Origin: an uncultured Clostridia bacterium
GTDB taxonomy: Bacteria > Bacillota > Clostridia > Lachnospirales > CAG-274
Direction of reading: 5' to 3'
NCBI GenBank assembly: GCA_947630725.1
Contig: CANRIS010000009.1
Coordinates: 23,519 to 87,518 of the forward strand
DNA length: 64,000 nt
Shown here: piece by piece, positions 1 through 8,191 of the stretch
Layout of the letters: the number at the start of each line of letters is the position of its first letter
How positions within the stretch are numbered: the stretch's first letter is position 1
Notes under the pieces: generated by a model
Database searches by the model: none
Told to the model about the DNA's origin: nothing
Seen by the model: only the letters and a program-made list of their open reading frames with translations
Position numbers and translations under genes: made by a program

Positions 1-945
1 AAAATAGACATAGAGCCAAGCCTTGACGCATGGCTCGACTATGCCTATAAAGCCGAGGTTCACGGCTGCATAATATCATATCTCAAGCTTAAAAAGGATA
101 ATTTTTATAAGATAGAAACAACTGTTGACGGTCTGGAGATAGTCACCGCCAGAGGCTGGGAGGATCTTTCCCACATAATAAAAGCCTATGAGTCGGAGGA
201 TATTCCCATTGAATACAGCGAAATAAGGTCATATATACAAAATACCGAAACGGCAAAGGATTTTGCCATATACTATGAGCTTTATAAAAAATACGAAAGG
301 GACTACAGAATAAACGATGTCCTTAAGGGCAATGTGGATATAGGCGCCGCAAGACGTCTTGGCTATGGCAGCTTTGACGAGAGGATCAGCATAGTGGGTC
401 TTTTAAGCTCGGGGCTTTCGTCCTATTTCAGAGACTATTGTATGAACAGGGACTATACCGAAGAGCTTTATGACGCTCTTAAAAGGCTCAGAGCCCTTTC
501 TGCCGAAAATCCCTTTAAAGAGGCTCTTTCGGAGGTCGAAAAAAGCAGACGTGACGCCCTCGAAAAAAGAAGAACCGCGGGGCTTGTCTCTCCCTCTGAG
601 GAGGCTGTCTCGCTGAAGGTGCTTGACAAGCTTTTCGATCTCACAAAGTGCCAAAGCTTTGACGCCGTCAGGGAGGATTTTCAGAACGAGGTCAAGGCGG
701 GAGAGGAGATCGCTTCAGCAGCGGCAAAGGCTCTCGACAGCGCCTTTCTGTTTATAGAGACCGCTTTCGGAAAAGGTCAGGAGACAGTGCTTTTCATTAC
801 CTCTCTGAATATGGACGGCTTTGCCTGCGCCTTTCTTGAAGAAAATCCCAACGAAAAATATATAAAATACAATAAAGAACTGCTTTTTGAAGAAAGAGAC
901 AAGATCATACAGAACCATATAAAGGATCTCGATCTGCTTAACTGA
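1..945 (+). CDS. C-terminal part of a MoxR-like AAA+ ATPase (5'-truncated by window edge)
   Basis: The frame is open from base 1 to the stop at 943-945, so the ORF-track start at 334 is only an internal methionine. About 314 C-terminal residues are visible and the ATPase core (Walker A/B) lies outside the window. The segment YKIETTVDGLEIVTARGWED, followed by a helical region with YIQNTETAKDFA, resembles the lid and C-terminal part of MoxR/RavA-type AAA+ ATPases that partner with VWA proteins in Clostridia. This family call is from memory of the pattern, not from a search. MoxR ATPases act as chaperone-like remodelers of protein complexes. The next gene starts 5 nt downstream, so the two are probably co-transcribed. 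Confidence 0.5.
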   Translation, partial: KIDIEPSLDAWLDYAYKAEVHGCIISYLKLKKDNFYKIETTVDGLEIVTARGWEDLSHIIKAYESEDIPIEYSEIRSYIQNTETAKDFAIYYELYKKYERDYRINDVLKGNVDIGAARRLGYGSFDERISIVGLLSSGLSSYFRDYCMNRDYTEELYDALKRLRALSAENPFKEALSEVEKSRRDALEKRRTAGLVSPSEEAVSLKVLDKLFDLTKCQSFDAVREDFQNEVKAGEEIASAAAKALDSAFLFIETAFGKGQETVLFITSLNMDGFACAFLEENPNEKYIKYNKELLFEERDKIIQNHIKDLDLLN

Positions 946-950
946 AAATT

Positions 951-1835
951 ATGTCTGAAATAATTTATTCCGGCTGCAAAATTGAATACAGTATAAAAAA
1001 CGATCTGGCTGTCATAGAAAAATGTGGAGTATGCGGCGAAAGACTGATTCTGCCCGAAAAAATAGAGGACAAAAGAGTAGCGGCTCTTTCACGATATGCC
1101 CTCAGCGGCCACAGAAATCTCAGAGAGGTTCTGCTCCCATCGGGGCTTGAAAAAATAGACAATCTCTGCTTTTATAACGACAGGGGGCTCAAAAGGCTTG
1201 AACTGCCGAAGGGACTTTTTCGCATAGGAGGAGACGCCTTCAAAAACTGTGACGGCATAACCGATGTTGTCATAGGCAGCGAAAGAATACTCAAATATGT
1301 TCTGAACGAGCTGGGGCAGGAGCTGTGCATTACTCTCAGAGACGGAGAAACAATACTGTGGAGGCTCATCTTTCCCATAGAGGCCGAAAGCTTTTCGGAG
1401 GACGTCCCCGGCAGAGCCTTTCACAGGACATTTACGGGGCCGGGCTATACCTACCGCAGAGAGGCCGTAGGCAGGCGTGTTGACTTTGGCCGCTATGACG
1501 GGCTTTTCAGACGTTCCACAGAAGAAGAAACGGAGGAGACCCTCTGTTTTCTGGCGGTATGCAGACTTCTCTACCCCACGGGGCTTTCTTCCGAAAACAG
1601 AGAGATGTACAGAGCCTACCTTTCCGAAAACGCCGTAAAGGGCGGAAAAAGCTTTTTCGACAGAGGTTTTTTTGATGAACTTGGCTATATGATAAGCGAG
1701 GAGCTGCTTTCAAGGGACGCCGCCGAAGCTCTGCTGGAATACGTCCGCAGCAAGGGCAGCGCCGAGCTTTCCGCAAGGCTTATGGACTATCGCATAAAAA
1801 AATTCGGACATAAGAAAAAAATTTTTGAACTGTAA
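951..1835 (+). CDS. Leucine-rich-repeat (BspA/LRR_5-type) protein
   Basis: A 294-residue protein without a signal peptide. Residues about 35-105 carry BspA-like leucine-rich repeats (SGLEKIDNLCFYNDRGLKRL, then a repeat around FRIGGDAFKNCDGITDVVI). The C-terminal third is helical and basic and ends in KKKIFEL. Such LRR proteins with helical tails are often found beside MoxR/VWA operons in Clostridia, and the 5-nt spacing to the preceding ATPase gene supports one transcript. It probably acts in the cytoplasm as a protein-interaction partner of the ATPase, but that role is inferred from context. The domain call is solid and the function is unknown. Confidence 0.65.
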   Translation: MSEIIYSGCKIEYSIKNDLAVIEKCGVCGERLILPEKIEDKRVAALSRYALSGHRNLREVLLPSGLEKIDNLCFYNDRGLKRLELPKGLFRIGGDAFKNCDGITDVVIGSERILKYVLNELGQELCITLRDGETILWRLIFPIEAESFSEDVPGRAFHRTFTGPGYTYRREAVGRRVDFGRYDGLFRRSTEEETEETLCFLAVCRLLYPTGLSSENREMYRAYLSENAVKGGKSFFDRGFFDELGYMISEELLSRDAAEALLEYVRSKGSAELSARLMDYRIKKFGHKKKIFEL

Positions 1836-1871
1836 AATACTAGAATACGATATTATACGGAGGAAACTGAA

Positions 1872-2339
1872 ATGAAAAAATTTGCGGCTTTGCTTTTGAC
1901 AGGTATGATTGCGGCAGGGTGTTCGGCAGAGCAGACGGCTGACGCTCCAAAGGAGGAGCCTTCCTGCGCCGATATATATGCAGCCTGCATCGAGGGAACG
2001 GACTTTGCCGATATGACGGAGCTTGACAGCGACTATATGTACAACTATTATGGCATAGACACACAAAACACAGAGGACTATGCCGCAGGAGAATCAACCG
2101 ATGTTATGAAAACGGATGTCCTCATTATACTCAAAGAGGAGGACGACGATGAAAGAGCGCAGCTCAAAGAGCTTTTGGAGACCTTCAAGGAGAGAAAGTG
2201 CGAAGAGCTGATAACATACAATCCGGGAGAATATGACAAGGCTCAGAACGGAGCAATCGGCGAAACAGGCAGCTATGTTTATGCCGTTATGTGCGAAAAC
2301 TCGGACGATGCCGTAAACATAATAGAGGGACTTTTCTGA
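1872..2339 (+). CDS. DUF4358-type lipoprotein of an acylation cluster
   Basis: A 155-residue precursor. The start has a good RBS (GGAGG, 8 nt upstream) and is followed by a lipoprotein signal peptide with lipobox LIAAG-C-like (MIAAGCSAEQ), so the mature protein should be lipid-anchored outside the membrane at Cys17-18. The rest (MTELDSDYMYNYYGID, then a segment around VMKTDVLIILK and an acidic ERAQLKELLETF helix) fits the DUF4358 family. The stop is one base from the start of the MBOAT gene, so it is translationally linked to the acyltransferase module. DUF4358 lipoproteins often accompany MBOAT/DHHW genes in Clostridia; no biochemical role is known to me. Confidence 0.65.
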   Translation: MKKFAALLLTGMIAAGCSAEQTADAPKEEPSCADIYAACIEGTDFADMTELDSDYMYNYYGIDTQNTEDYAAGESTDVMKTDVLIILKEEDDDERAQLKELLETFKERKCEELITYNPGEYDKAQNGAIGETGSYVYAVMCENSDDAVNIIEGLF

Positions 2340-2340
2340 T

Positions 2341-3750
2341 ATGGTTTTCTCTTGTCCCGAATTTTTGTTTTTCTTTCTGCCAATATTTCTGATAATATAT
2401 TTTATTGCTCCATACAGGCTTAAAAATCTCACGCTGCTTATCGCAAGCCTTATTTTTTATGCCTGGGGCGAGCCTGTGTATGTGGTTCTGCTTATATTCT
2501 CGTCCGTTGTGGATTATACAAACGGAAGACTTATAGAAAAATTCGGCAAAAACAAAAGACTTCGCAAGCTCTTTTTGATATTGTCAATCGTCATAAACTT
2601 AAGTCTTTTGGGGGTTTTCAAATACGCAGGCTTTATAGGAGAAAACCTCAGAATTTTTATGCCTGACATAAAGGTGACGGCGCTGCCGCTGCCCATAGGC
2701 ATAAGCTTTTTTACATTTCAGACCATGAGCTACAGCATAGACGTATACAGAGGGAAAATAAAGGCCGAAAAAAGCTTTCTCTGCTTTATGACGTATGTAT
2801 GTATGTTCCCTCAGCTTATTGCAGGGCCTATCGTCAGATTTTCAGACATAAGCTCCGAGCTGCACAAAAGAGCCCCAAGCTTCGAGGACTTTTATTGCGG
2901 TATAACGAGATTTATGAACGGACTTTTCAAAAAGGTACTTATAGCGGACGAGCTGGGTCTTTTGTGGAGCGTTATAAAAGGGAGCGAATATTCCTCTCTG
3001 CCTGCTCTTACGGCGTGGCTCGGGGCGGTTTCGTTCACACTTCAGCTATACTTTGATTTTTCGGGATATGCCGATATGGCGGTGGGACTTGGCAGAATAA
3101 TGGGCTTTCACTACTGCGAAAACTTCAATCACCCTCTTGCGGCAGTCTCCGTCACCGACTTCTGGCGAAGATGGCATATGTCTCTGTCCGAATGGTTCAG
3201 AGACTATGTATATATACCCCTCGGGGGAAACAGATGCAGCGTGCAAAGGCACATATTCAATATTCTCGCCGTATGGTGCCTTACGGGCATATGGCACGGC
3301 GCAAGCTGGAATTTCGCCCTCTGGGGGCTGTATTATGGCGTTCTTCTCGTATGTGAAAAATACATTTGGGGCAAATCCTTAAAAAAGCTGCCCTCCCCTT
3401 TCGCTCATCTGTACGCCCTTTTTATAATCGTTGTGGGCTTTGCCATATTCGATATAGAGGGTCTTGAAAATATCCTCGGCTATTTCGGGGCAATGTTTTC
3501 TGGCTCATCTCTTTTTGACAAAAGCACACTGTATTATATAGTGAATTACGGCAGAGTGCTGACGGCGGCGGTCATATTCTCGGCGCCACTTTACGGCGCA
3601 TACGAAAAAATGAAAAACGGTCTTTCTTCCCCGGGAAAAAAGGCTCTTGCGCTGCTTGTTGAATGGGGTCTGAGGTGTTTTCTCTTTGCTGCGGTCATAG
3701 CCTCTTTAATAAGCAGATCCTACAGCCCCTTTCTGTATTTCAGATTCTGA
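2341..3750 (+). CDS. MBOAT-family membrane-bound O-acyltransferase (AlgI/DltB-like)
   Basis: A 469-residue polytopic membrane protein. It carries the MBOAT signature RRWHMSLSEWFRDYVYIPLGG at about residue 275 and the catalytic-histidine motif LTGIWHGASWNF at about residue 315. MBOAT proteins of this type take an acyl (usually acetyl) group from the cytoplasmic side and pass it to extracellular acceptors on cell-surface polymers. The length matches AlgI/DltB/PatA relatives (about 450-500). It is sandwiched between a DUF4358 lipoprotein gene and DHHW and SGNH genes, which are the expected extracytoplasmic acyl-transfer partners. The polymer modified cannot be told from sequence. Confidence 0.88.
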   Translation: MVFSCPEFLFFFLPIFLIIYFIAPYRLKNLTLLIASLIFYAWGEPVYVVLLIFSSVVDYTNGRLIEKFGKNKRLRKLFLILSIVINLSLLGVFKYAGFIGENLRIFMPDIKVTALPLPIGISFFTFQTMSYSIDVYRGKIKAEKSFLCFMTYVCMFPQLIAGPIVRFSDISSELHKRAPSFEDFYCGITRFMNGLFKKVLIADELGLLWSVIKGSEYSSLPALTAWLGAVSFTLQLYFDFSGYADMAVGLGRIMGFHYCENFNHPLAAVSVTDFWRRWHMSLSEWFRDYVYIPLGGNRCSVQRHIFNILAVWCLTGIWHGASWNFALWGLYYGVLLVCEKYIWGKSLKKLPSPFAHLYALFIIVVGFAIFDIEGLENILGYFGAMFSGSSLFDKSTLYYIVNYGRVLTAAVIFSAPLYGAYEKMKNGLSSPGKKALALLVEWGLRCFLFAAVIASLISRSYSPFLYFRF

Positions 3751-3793
3751 TACCTACCAAATATAAACAAAATCAATATGAGGTGGATCTCAT

Positions 3794-4900
3794 ATGTCAC
3801 ATATGAACAGACTTTGTATTATACCCTGCTGCATAGTGCTTATGCTTACTGCGGCATTTGTGGCAGCGCCGAAAAAGGATTTTTCCGAAAACGAAAACAG
3901 ATACCTTTCTTCCTTTCCCGAAATAAGTCCCGAAACAATAGCGGACGGAGAATTTTCAGACGGCATAAGCTCCTACATAAGGGATCACTTTCCTTTCAGA
4001 GATGCTTTCGTGGGACTTAATACCTGCTTTGAAAGATATATCCTCGGAAAAAAAGAGTCGGGAGGAGTATATTTTGCAAAGGACGGATATTATATAGAAA
4101 AATATGATAAGCCCCAAAACACAGACGCAATAGTTGACGGCTTTAACAGGCTTAAAAGCTCTCTGCCCGATTCGCAGGTATATATGTGCCTTGTTCCCAC
4201 AGCAATAGAGGCATACCGAGACAAGCTGCCAAAGGTCATACCCGACCCCAGTCAGCTTGACGTTATAGAGGAATATCAAAACAAATTTTCAGGGAAAAGC
4301 ATTGACTTAAGAGAAACCCTGCTTGACGACTCCGAAGAAAATTATTATCGTCTCGACCACCACTGGAAAACCTCGGGGGCTTTCAAGGCATATGGAGTTA
4401 TCGCTCCCGCCCTTGGCTTTGAGCCTCTGCCGAAGGAATATTTCGATGTTGAAACGGTCACGGAGGACTTCAGAGGCACGATTTTTTCAAAGATAGATAT
4501 ACCCTTTCTGTCGGGCGAAAGCATAGAGGCTTATATCTCAAAAAAGTCAGTCAATGTATATTATGACGAAAGCACCAAGCCCGAACACAGTCTCTACAAC
4601 CCCGAATACCTCAAAAAAAAGGATAAATATTCTTATTTTCTGGACAACATACATTCGGTTATAAAAATAGACTCTCCCGAGGCCGAAAGCGAAAGGTCTC
4701 TTGCGATAATAAAGGACAGCTATGCCAACTGCCTTGTGCCGTTTCTTACCGAACATTACAGAAGAATATATGTTTTTGACACAAGATATTATAAGGACAG
4801 CGTGAGCAGCTTTATAAGAGAAAACGGCATAGACGATGTTCTTCTTCTCTATAATATGAATACCATAGATACGGATCTGGGTGTCAGAGCCGTATATTGA
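3794..4900 (+). CDS. DHHW-family extracytoplasmic protein (AlgJ/AlgX/DltD-like)
   Basis: A 368-residue protein with an N-terminal membrane anchor or uncleaved signal (ICIIPCCIVLMLTAAFVAA-like stretch). The diagnostic DHHW motif occurs in YYRLDHHWKTSGAF at about residue 190. The start at 3794 has AGGTGG 7 nt upstream. DHHW proteins have an SGNH-like fold related to AlgJ/AlgX and are thought to transfer acetyl groups delivered by the MBOAT partner to a surface polymer. The preceding MBOAT gene and the following SGNH hydrolase gene make this a compact O-acylation cassette. The acceptor polymer is unknown. Confidence 0.8.
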   Translation: MSHMNRLCIIPCCIVLMLTAAFVAAPKKDFSENENRYLSSFPEISPETIADGEFSDGISSYIRDHFPFRDAFVGLNTCFERYILGKKESGGVYFAKDGYYIEKYDKPQNTDAIVDGFNRLKSSLPDSQVYMCLVPTAIEAYRDKLPKVIPDPSQLDVIEEYQNKFSGKSIDLRETLLDDSEENYYRLDHHWKTSGAFKAYGVIAPALGFEPLPKEYFDVETVTEDFRGTIFSKIDIPFLSGESIEAYISKKSVNVYYDESTKPEHSLYNPEYLKKKDKYSYFLDNIHSVIKIDSPEAESERSLAIIKDSYANCLVPFLTEHYRRIYVFDTRYYKDSVSSFIRENGIDDVLLLYNMNTIDTDLGVRAVY

Positions 4901-4911
4901 GGACAACATAT

Positions 4912-5805
4912 ATGAAAAGATATATTATGTTTTTTATATTGGCTTTAGCTATGGCGGGTTTTTTATTTGAAACAGCCTCGGCTATGACTATGGCTCGTAT
5001 GGGACCGCTCAAAGAGGTACTTCTTACGGCTATGCGTACAGAGCATTCGGAGCGGGAGCCCGAACAGAACAACAACTATGTGCCGGGCAGCAGCTATGCA
5101 AAGCCTGTACCCGACATAGACATATACGACAGCACCACAGACGGATTTTTTAAAAACTCCATCTTTGTGGGAGATTCTCTTATGGAGGGCTTTCGCACCT
5201 ACTGTATGTCCAAGGGAGACGGTTTTCTCTCGGAACCTTTGTTTCTGGCGTCAAAAAGCTTTTCTCTCAAGCAGGCTCTGCGCCCCATATCGGAGTCAAG
5301 CCGCCACCCTTATTTCAGAGGACAAAAAATGCTTGTTGAGGATGCTGTGGCGGAAAGCAAGGCGGAAAAGGCATTTCTGTTTTTCGGAATAAACGATATG
5401 GTGGGGCTTACCGCAGAGGAAACCGAAAAGGAATATAACGACCTCATATTCAGAATCCACAACAAGGCTCCCGACACAAAAATATATATAATAGGAGCAA
5501 CCTATATATATGATTCGGGACAAAAAAACGGCTTTACCAACACAAGAATAAGAGAATTTAACGACAATATGTACAAATACTGCCAAAAGCTCGACTATGC
5601 GGAATTTATAAACATAGGCGACAGGCTTATAGACTCCTCAGACGGTGTCAGTCCCCAATATTCCTCTGACAAATATGTACATATAAAGCCCTCGGCATAT
5701 GACATATGGGTAAAGGTTCTGAGAGCCTACGCAAGGGATTTTATGGCAGAGGATGCCGCCAAAAAGGACACGGCAGAAGGCCGCCTTGACAGCATTGTTT
5801 TCTGA
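4912..5805 (+). CDS. SGNH/GDSL-family hydrolase or acyltransferase, exported
   Basis: I chose ATG 4912 over the in-frame TTG 4897 because GAGG at 4899-4902 fits it. The 297-residue product begins with a signal anchor (YIMFFILALAMAGFLFETA). Catalytic blocks are visible: block I FVGDSLMEGF (Ser about residue 87), the GIND motif in LFFGINDMVG, and the C-terminal Asp-His pair in SSDKYVHIKPSAYDIW. These are hallmarks of SGNH esterases/acyltransferases. The upstream stop is 11 nt away, so it belongs to the MBOAT-DHHW operon. It could either transfer or remove acyl groups on the same surface polymer. Confidence 0.75.
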   Translation: MKRYIMFFILALAMAGFLFETASAMTMARMGPLKEVLLTAMRTEHSEREPEQNNNYVPGSSYAKPVPDIDIYDSTTDGFFKNSIFVGDSLMEGFRTYCMSKGDGFLSEPLFLASKSFSLKQALRPISESSRHPYFRGQKMLVEDAVAESKAEKAFLFFGINDMVGLTAEETEKEYNDLIFRIHNKAPDTKIYIIGATYIYDSGQKNGFTNTRIREFNDNMYKYCQKLDYAEFINIGDRLIDSSDGVSPQYSSDKYVHIKPSAYDIWVKVLRAYARDFMAEDAAKKDTAEGRLDSIVF

Positions 5806-5919
5806 TGACATAATCAGCGAAAAACAGCGTCTCTGTCGGTAAAGCTTCAAATTTTGTATATCTGTAACAAATCAACATATATAATTATAATTATTATAAT
5901 TCAAAGGAGGACGACTTGT

Positions 5920-6855
5920 ATGACAAACTATGTATTTGGCGTGGATATAGGCGGTACGACCATAAAAACAGGGCTTTTTGACGCAGGTGGAGAGCTTGTT
6001 GAAAAGTGGGAGATACCTACCGATACATCTGACAGCGGAAGCAACATAATCGGAGATATTGCCGCATCAATAAAAAGAAAAATGACCGAAAAGGGAATTA
6101 GCAAAGACAGCGTAGGCGGCATAGGTATGGGCGTGCCGGGGCCTGTTCTCGAAAGCGGAAAAGTTCTCGGCTGTGTAAACTTAGGCTGGGGAGAAATAAA
6201 TGCGGCTGCCCTTCTCTCGGAGGCTACGGGTCTTAAGGTAAAATCGGGAAACGATGCAAACGTGGCTGCTCTCGGCGAAATGTGGAGAGGCGGCGGCATG
6301 GGATACAGCAATATGGTAATGGTTACTCTCGGCACAGGCGTAGGCGGCGGTATAGTTCTGGGCAGAAAGATACTTTATGGCTCTCACGGAGCAGGCGGCG
6401 AAATAGGCCACGCTGTCATAAACCCCAACGAGACCGAACAGTGTACCTGCAAAAACAGAGGCTGTCTCGAACAATACTGCGCAGCGGCAGGCATAGTCAG
6501 AACAGCTGAAAATATTCTTTCGGAAAGCGACGCTCCTTCTGTCCTCCGAGGTATAAAGCTCGACCCAAAGGTAATTTTTGATGCAGCCAAGGCAGGTGAT
6601 GCGGCAGGTCTTGAAACAGTTGAAATTTTTGCCGACAGACTGGGACGCTTTCTGGCAAACATCTCCGCCGTCATTGACCCTCAGATTTTTGTAATAGGCG
6701 GAGGAATAAGCAAGGCAGGCGGCATATTGACGGATTCGCTCCAAAAATACTATAAAAAATATGCCTTTCACGCCTCAAAAAACACAAAATTCAGCCTTGC
6801 GGTATTAGGCAACGATGCAGGCATATACGGCGGAGCAATGCTCATACTCAATTAA
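5920..6855 (+). CDS. glcK: ROK-family glucokinase
   Basis: The track start at 5854 is too early; ATG 5920 has a strong RBS (AAAGGAGG) and begins MTNYVFGVDIGGTTIKTGLF, the ROK ATP-binding phosphate-1 motif. The ROK zinc motif CTCKNRGCLEQYC is at about residue 174, and the GHAVI histidine and the family repeat around GTGVGGGIVLG are present. At 311 residues it matches Gram-positive GlcK. The enzyme phosphorylates glucose to glucose 6-phosphate with ATP in the cytoplasm, which suits the glycolytic genes later in the window. It is followed by tandem 9-bp repeats and a bidirectional terminator. An N-acetylmannosamine kinase is the main alternative. Confidence 0.85.
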   Translation: MTNYVFGVDIGGTTIKTGLFDAGGELVEKWEIPTDTSDSGSNIIGDIAASIKRKMTEKGISKDSVGGIGMGVPGPVLESGKVLGCVNLGWGEINAAALLSEATGLKVKSGNDANVAALGEMWRGGGMGYSNMVMVTLGTGVGGGIVLGRKILYGSHGAGGEIGHAVINPNETEQCTCKNRGCLEQYCAAAGIVRTAENILSESDAPSVLRGIKLDPKVIFDAAKAGDAAGLETVEIFADRLGRFLANISAVIDPQIFVIGGGISKAGGILTDSLQKYYKKYAFHASKNTKFSLAVLGNDAGIYGGAMLILN

Positions 6856-6882
6856 TGCAGATGTTATAAGCTGACAATATTT

Positions 6883-6918
6883 CCATACAATCCATGCAAT
6901 CTATACAATCCATACAAT
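6883..6918. repeat. Four tandem 9-bp units (CCATACAAT)
   Basis: Four contiguous 9-bp units read CCATACAAT, CCATGCAAT, CTATACAAT and CCATACAAT, with one substitution each in units 2 and 3. They lie between the glcK stop and the bidirectional terminator, so they are in the 3' untranslated part of glcK. No coding potential is seen. It is a small VNTR-like tract that could vary between strains. Confidence 0.8.
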
Positions 6919-6968
6919 AAAAAAAGACCTGTTTGCAGACACAAAAGCCTGCGGGCAGGTCATTTTTG
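6919..6968. terminator. Bidirectional rho-independent terminator between glcK and sigH
   Basis: The stem GACCTGTTTGCAG (6926-6938) pairs with CTGCGGGCAGGTC (6949-6961), a 13-bp helix with three G-U pairs in the middle. It is flanked by an A-run on the left and a T-run on the right. It therefore can stop glcK transcription (+) and the convergent ispF-to-sigH operon (-). Confidence 0.8.
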
Positions 6969-7014
6969 ATATTCATAATCAATAAATATGCCGCAATACG
7001 TCAAGTCGGCTGTA

Positions 7015-7641
7015 TCAGCTGTTTTGCCTCTCCTTCAGAACATTGGATACCTTCTTTTTTATTCTCTGAAGGGCGTTGTCTATGGATTTGTCGTCCTTGT
7101 TCATAACCTTTGCTATTTCTGTATATCTGAAACCCCTCAGATGATATATAAGAACCTGTTTTTCCATTTTGGAGAGCGCTTTGAGTATCTTCGCCTCTAT
7201 ATTGTCCCTCTCCTCGTTGCCTATATAAAGAGTTTCGGGGTTTGTGAGGTTTCCGTCACTGAGCAGCTCCATATATGTGCTGCTTTCTTCCTCGTCAAGT
7301 ATGCTGCGGTTTAACGATACAGAATAGTTCAGAGGGATGTGTTTCTGTCTGTTGGCTGTTTTTATTGCGGTCATTATCTGTCTTGTGACGCACAGATCCG
7401 CAAAAGAAAAAAATGTGGAGTCGTTGTCCTCCTTATAGTCTCTTATGGCCTTAAAAAGTCCAATTGTACCCTCCTGAAGCAGGTCGTCCTTGTCTGCGCC
7501 GATTATAAAATAGGCTCTTGCCTTGACCTTTACAAGGTTTTTATATCTTTCCAGAAGTGCCTCCTCGGCAAACCTGTCCTTTTCTCTCGAAAGCCTTAAA
7601 AGCTCCGTGTCCGTCATTTCTTCATATTTCAGCCGCATCAT
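7015..7641 (-). CDS. sigH: RNA polymerase sporulation sigma factor SigH
   Basis: A 208-residue sigma-70 family protein. Region 2 shows ARAYFIIGADKDDLLQEG (about residues 42-59) followed by TIGLFKAIRDY, nearly identical to Spo0H/SigH. The region 4 helix-turn-helix (RYTEIAKVMNKDDKSIDNAL) is at about residues 172-191. SigH drives transition-state and early sporulation genes, so this is evidence for a spore former. Two adjacent ATG codons (7641 and 7638) are possible starts; a GAGG lies 5 nt before the first. It overlaps the stop of rae1/yacP, as is common in Firmicutes. The usual downstream rpmG-secE-nusG genes are absent. Confidence 0.92.
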   Translation of the reverse strand: MMRLKYEEMTDTELLRLSREKDRFAEEALLERYKNLVKVKARAYFIIGADKDDLLQEGTIGLFKAIRDYKEDNDSTFFSFADLCVTRQIMTAIKTANRQKHIPLNYSVSLNRSILDEEESSTYMELLSDGNLTNPETLYIGNEERDNIEAKILKALSKMEKQVLIYHLRGFRYTEIAKVMNKDDKSIDNALQRIKKKVSNVLKERQNS

Positions 7642-8150
7642 TCACGCCTCATTTTTTCAAAAATTATTCTTGTTTTTTCATCAAGGTTATCCATAAGCAG
7701 ATTGTCCTTAACGGGTCTTATTTTGTTTATTCTGCTTTCGATCTCCTTATTGACTATTCCCACATCCACAAGCAGCTCAGACGCAGGCAGTCTGACGGCT
7801 CCCTTGCTCATAATTATGACCTGTTCAAGGCTGTCGGAGGTCGCCACAAGGACATTATAATCCTTTTTAAGGGCGCCTGTGGTTTTTTCTATGTAGTTGT
7901 CGGCAGTCTCGCTTTCCTTTGTAAATACAACGGTTATGTTGCCCTTTTTTTCAACGGAGCCTTGTCCTCCCGCCACCTTATAGGCGTCAAAAACAACTAT
8001 TATTTCATATTTTTTGACTCCCTGATAGTTGCTGAGAATATGTATAAGCCTATCCCGCGCCTCGTCAAGAGACTCCTCCGAGATTTTTCGGAGCTTGTCC
8101 CATGCAAATATTATATTGTATCCGTCTACAAGAAGATAGGTCTTTTTCAT
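7638..8150 (-). CDS. rae1: NYN/PIN-domain ribosome-associated endonuclease Rae1 (YacP)
   Basis: I chose ATG 8150 (RBS GGAGG, 8 nt) over the track start 8156. The 170-residue protein starts MKKTYLLVDGYNIIFAW, with the conserved Asp-Gly-Tyr-Asn of NYN nucleases. Further acidic residues in EIIVVFDAYKV and KESETADNYIE complete the metal-binding site. B. subtilis Rae1 cleaves mRNA inside the ribosomal A site. Its place between rlmB and sigH matches the conserved Firmicutes order cysS-mrnC-rlmB-yacP-sigH. Confidence 0.88.
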   Translation of the reverse strand: MKKTYLLVDGYNIIFAWDKLRKISEESLDEARDRLIHILSNYQGVKKYEIIVVFDAYKVAGGQGSVEKKGNITVVFTKESETADNYIEKTTGALKKDYNVLVATSDSLEQVIIMSKGAVRLPASELLVDVGIVNKEIESRINKIRPVKDNLLMDNLDEKTRIIFEKMRRE

Positions 8151-8191
8151 ATACATAGCCTCCGATCAGAGAGTCTCAGCCGTTTAGCCGA

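Noticed and set aside
5806-5919. Promoter directly upstream of glcK
   Set aside because: The region is AT-rich with several TATAAT-like hexamers, but none has a -35 at 16-18 bp, so I did not call one.
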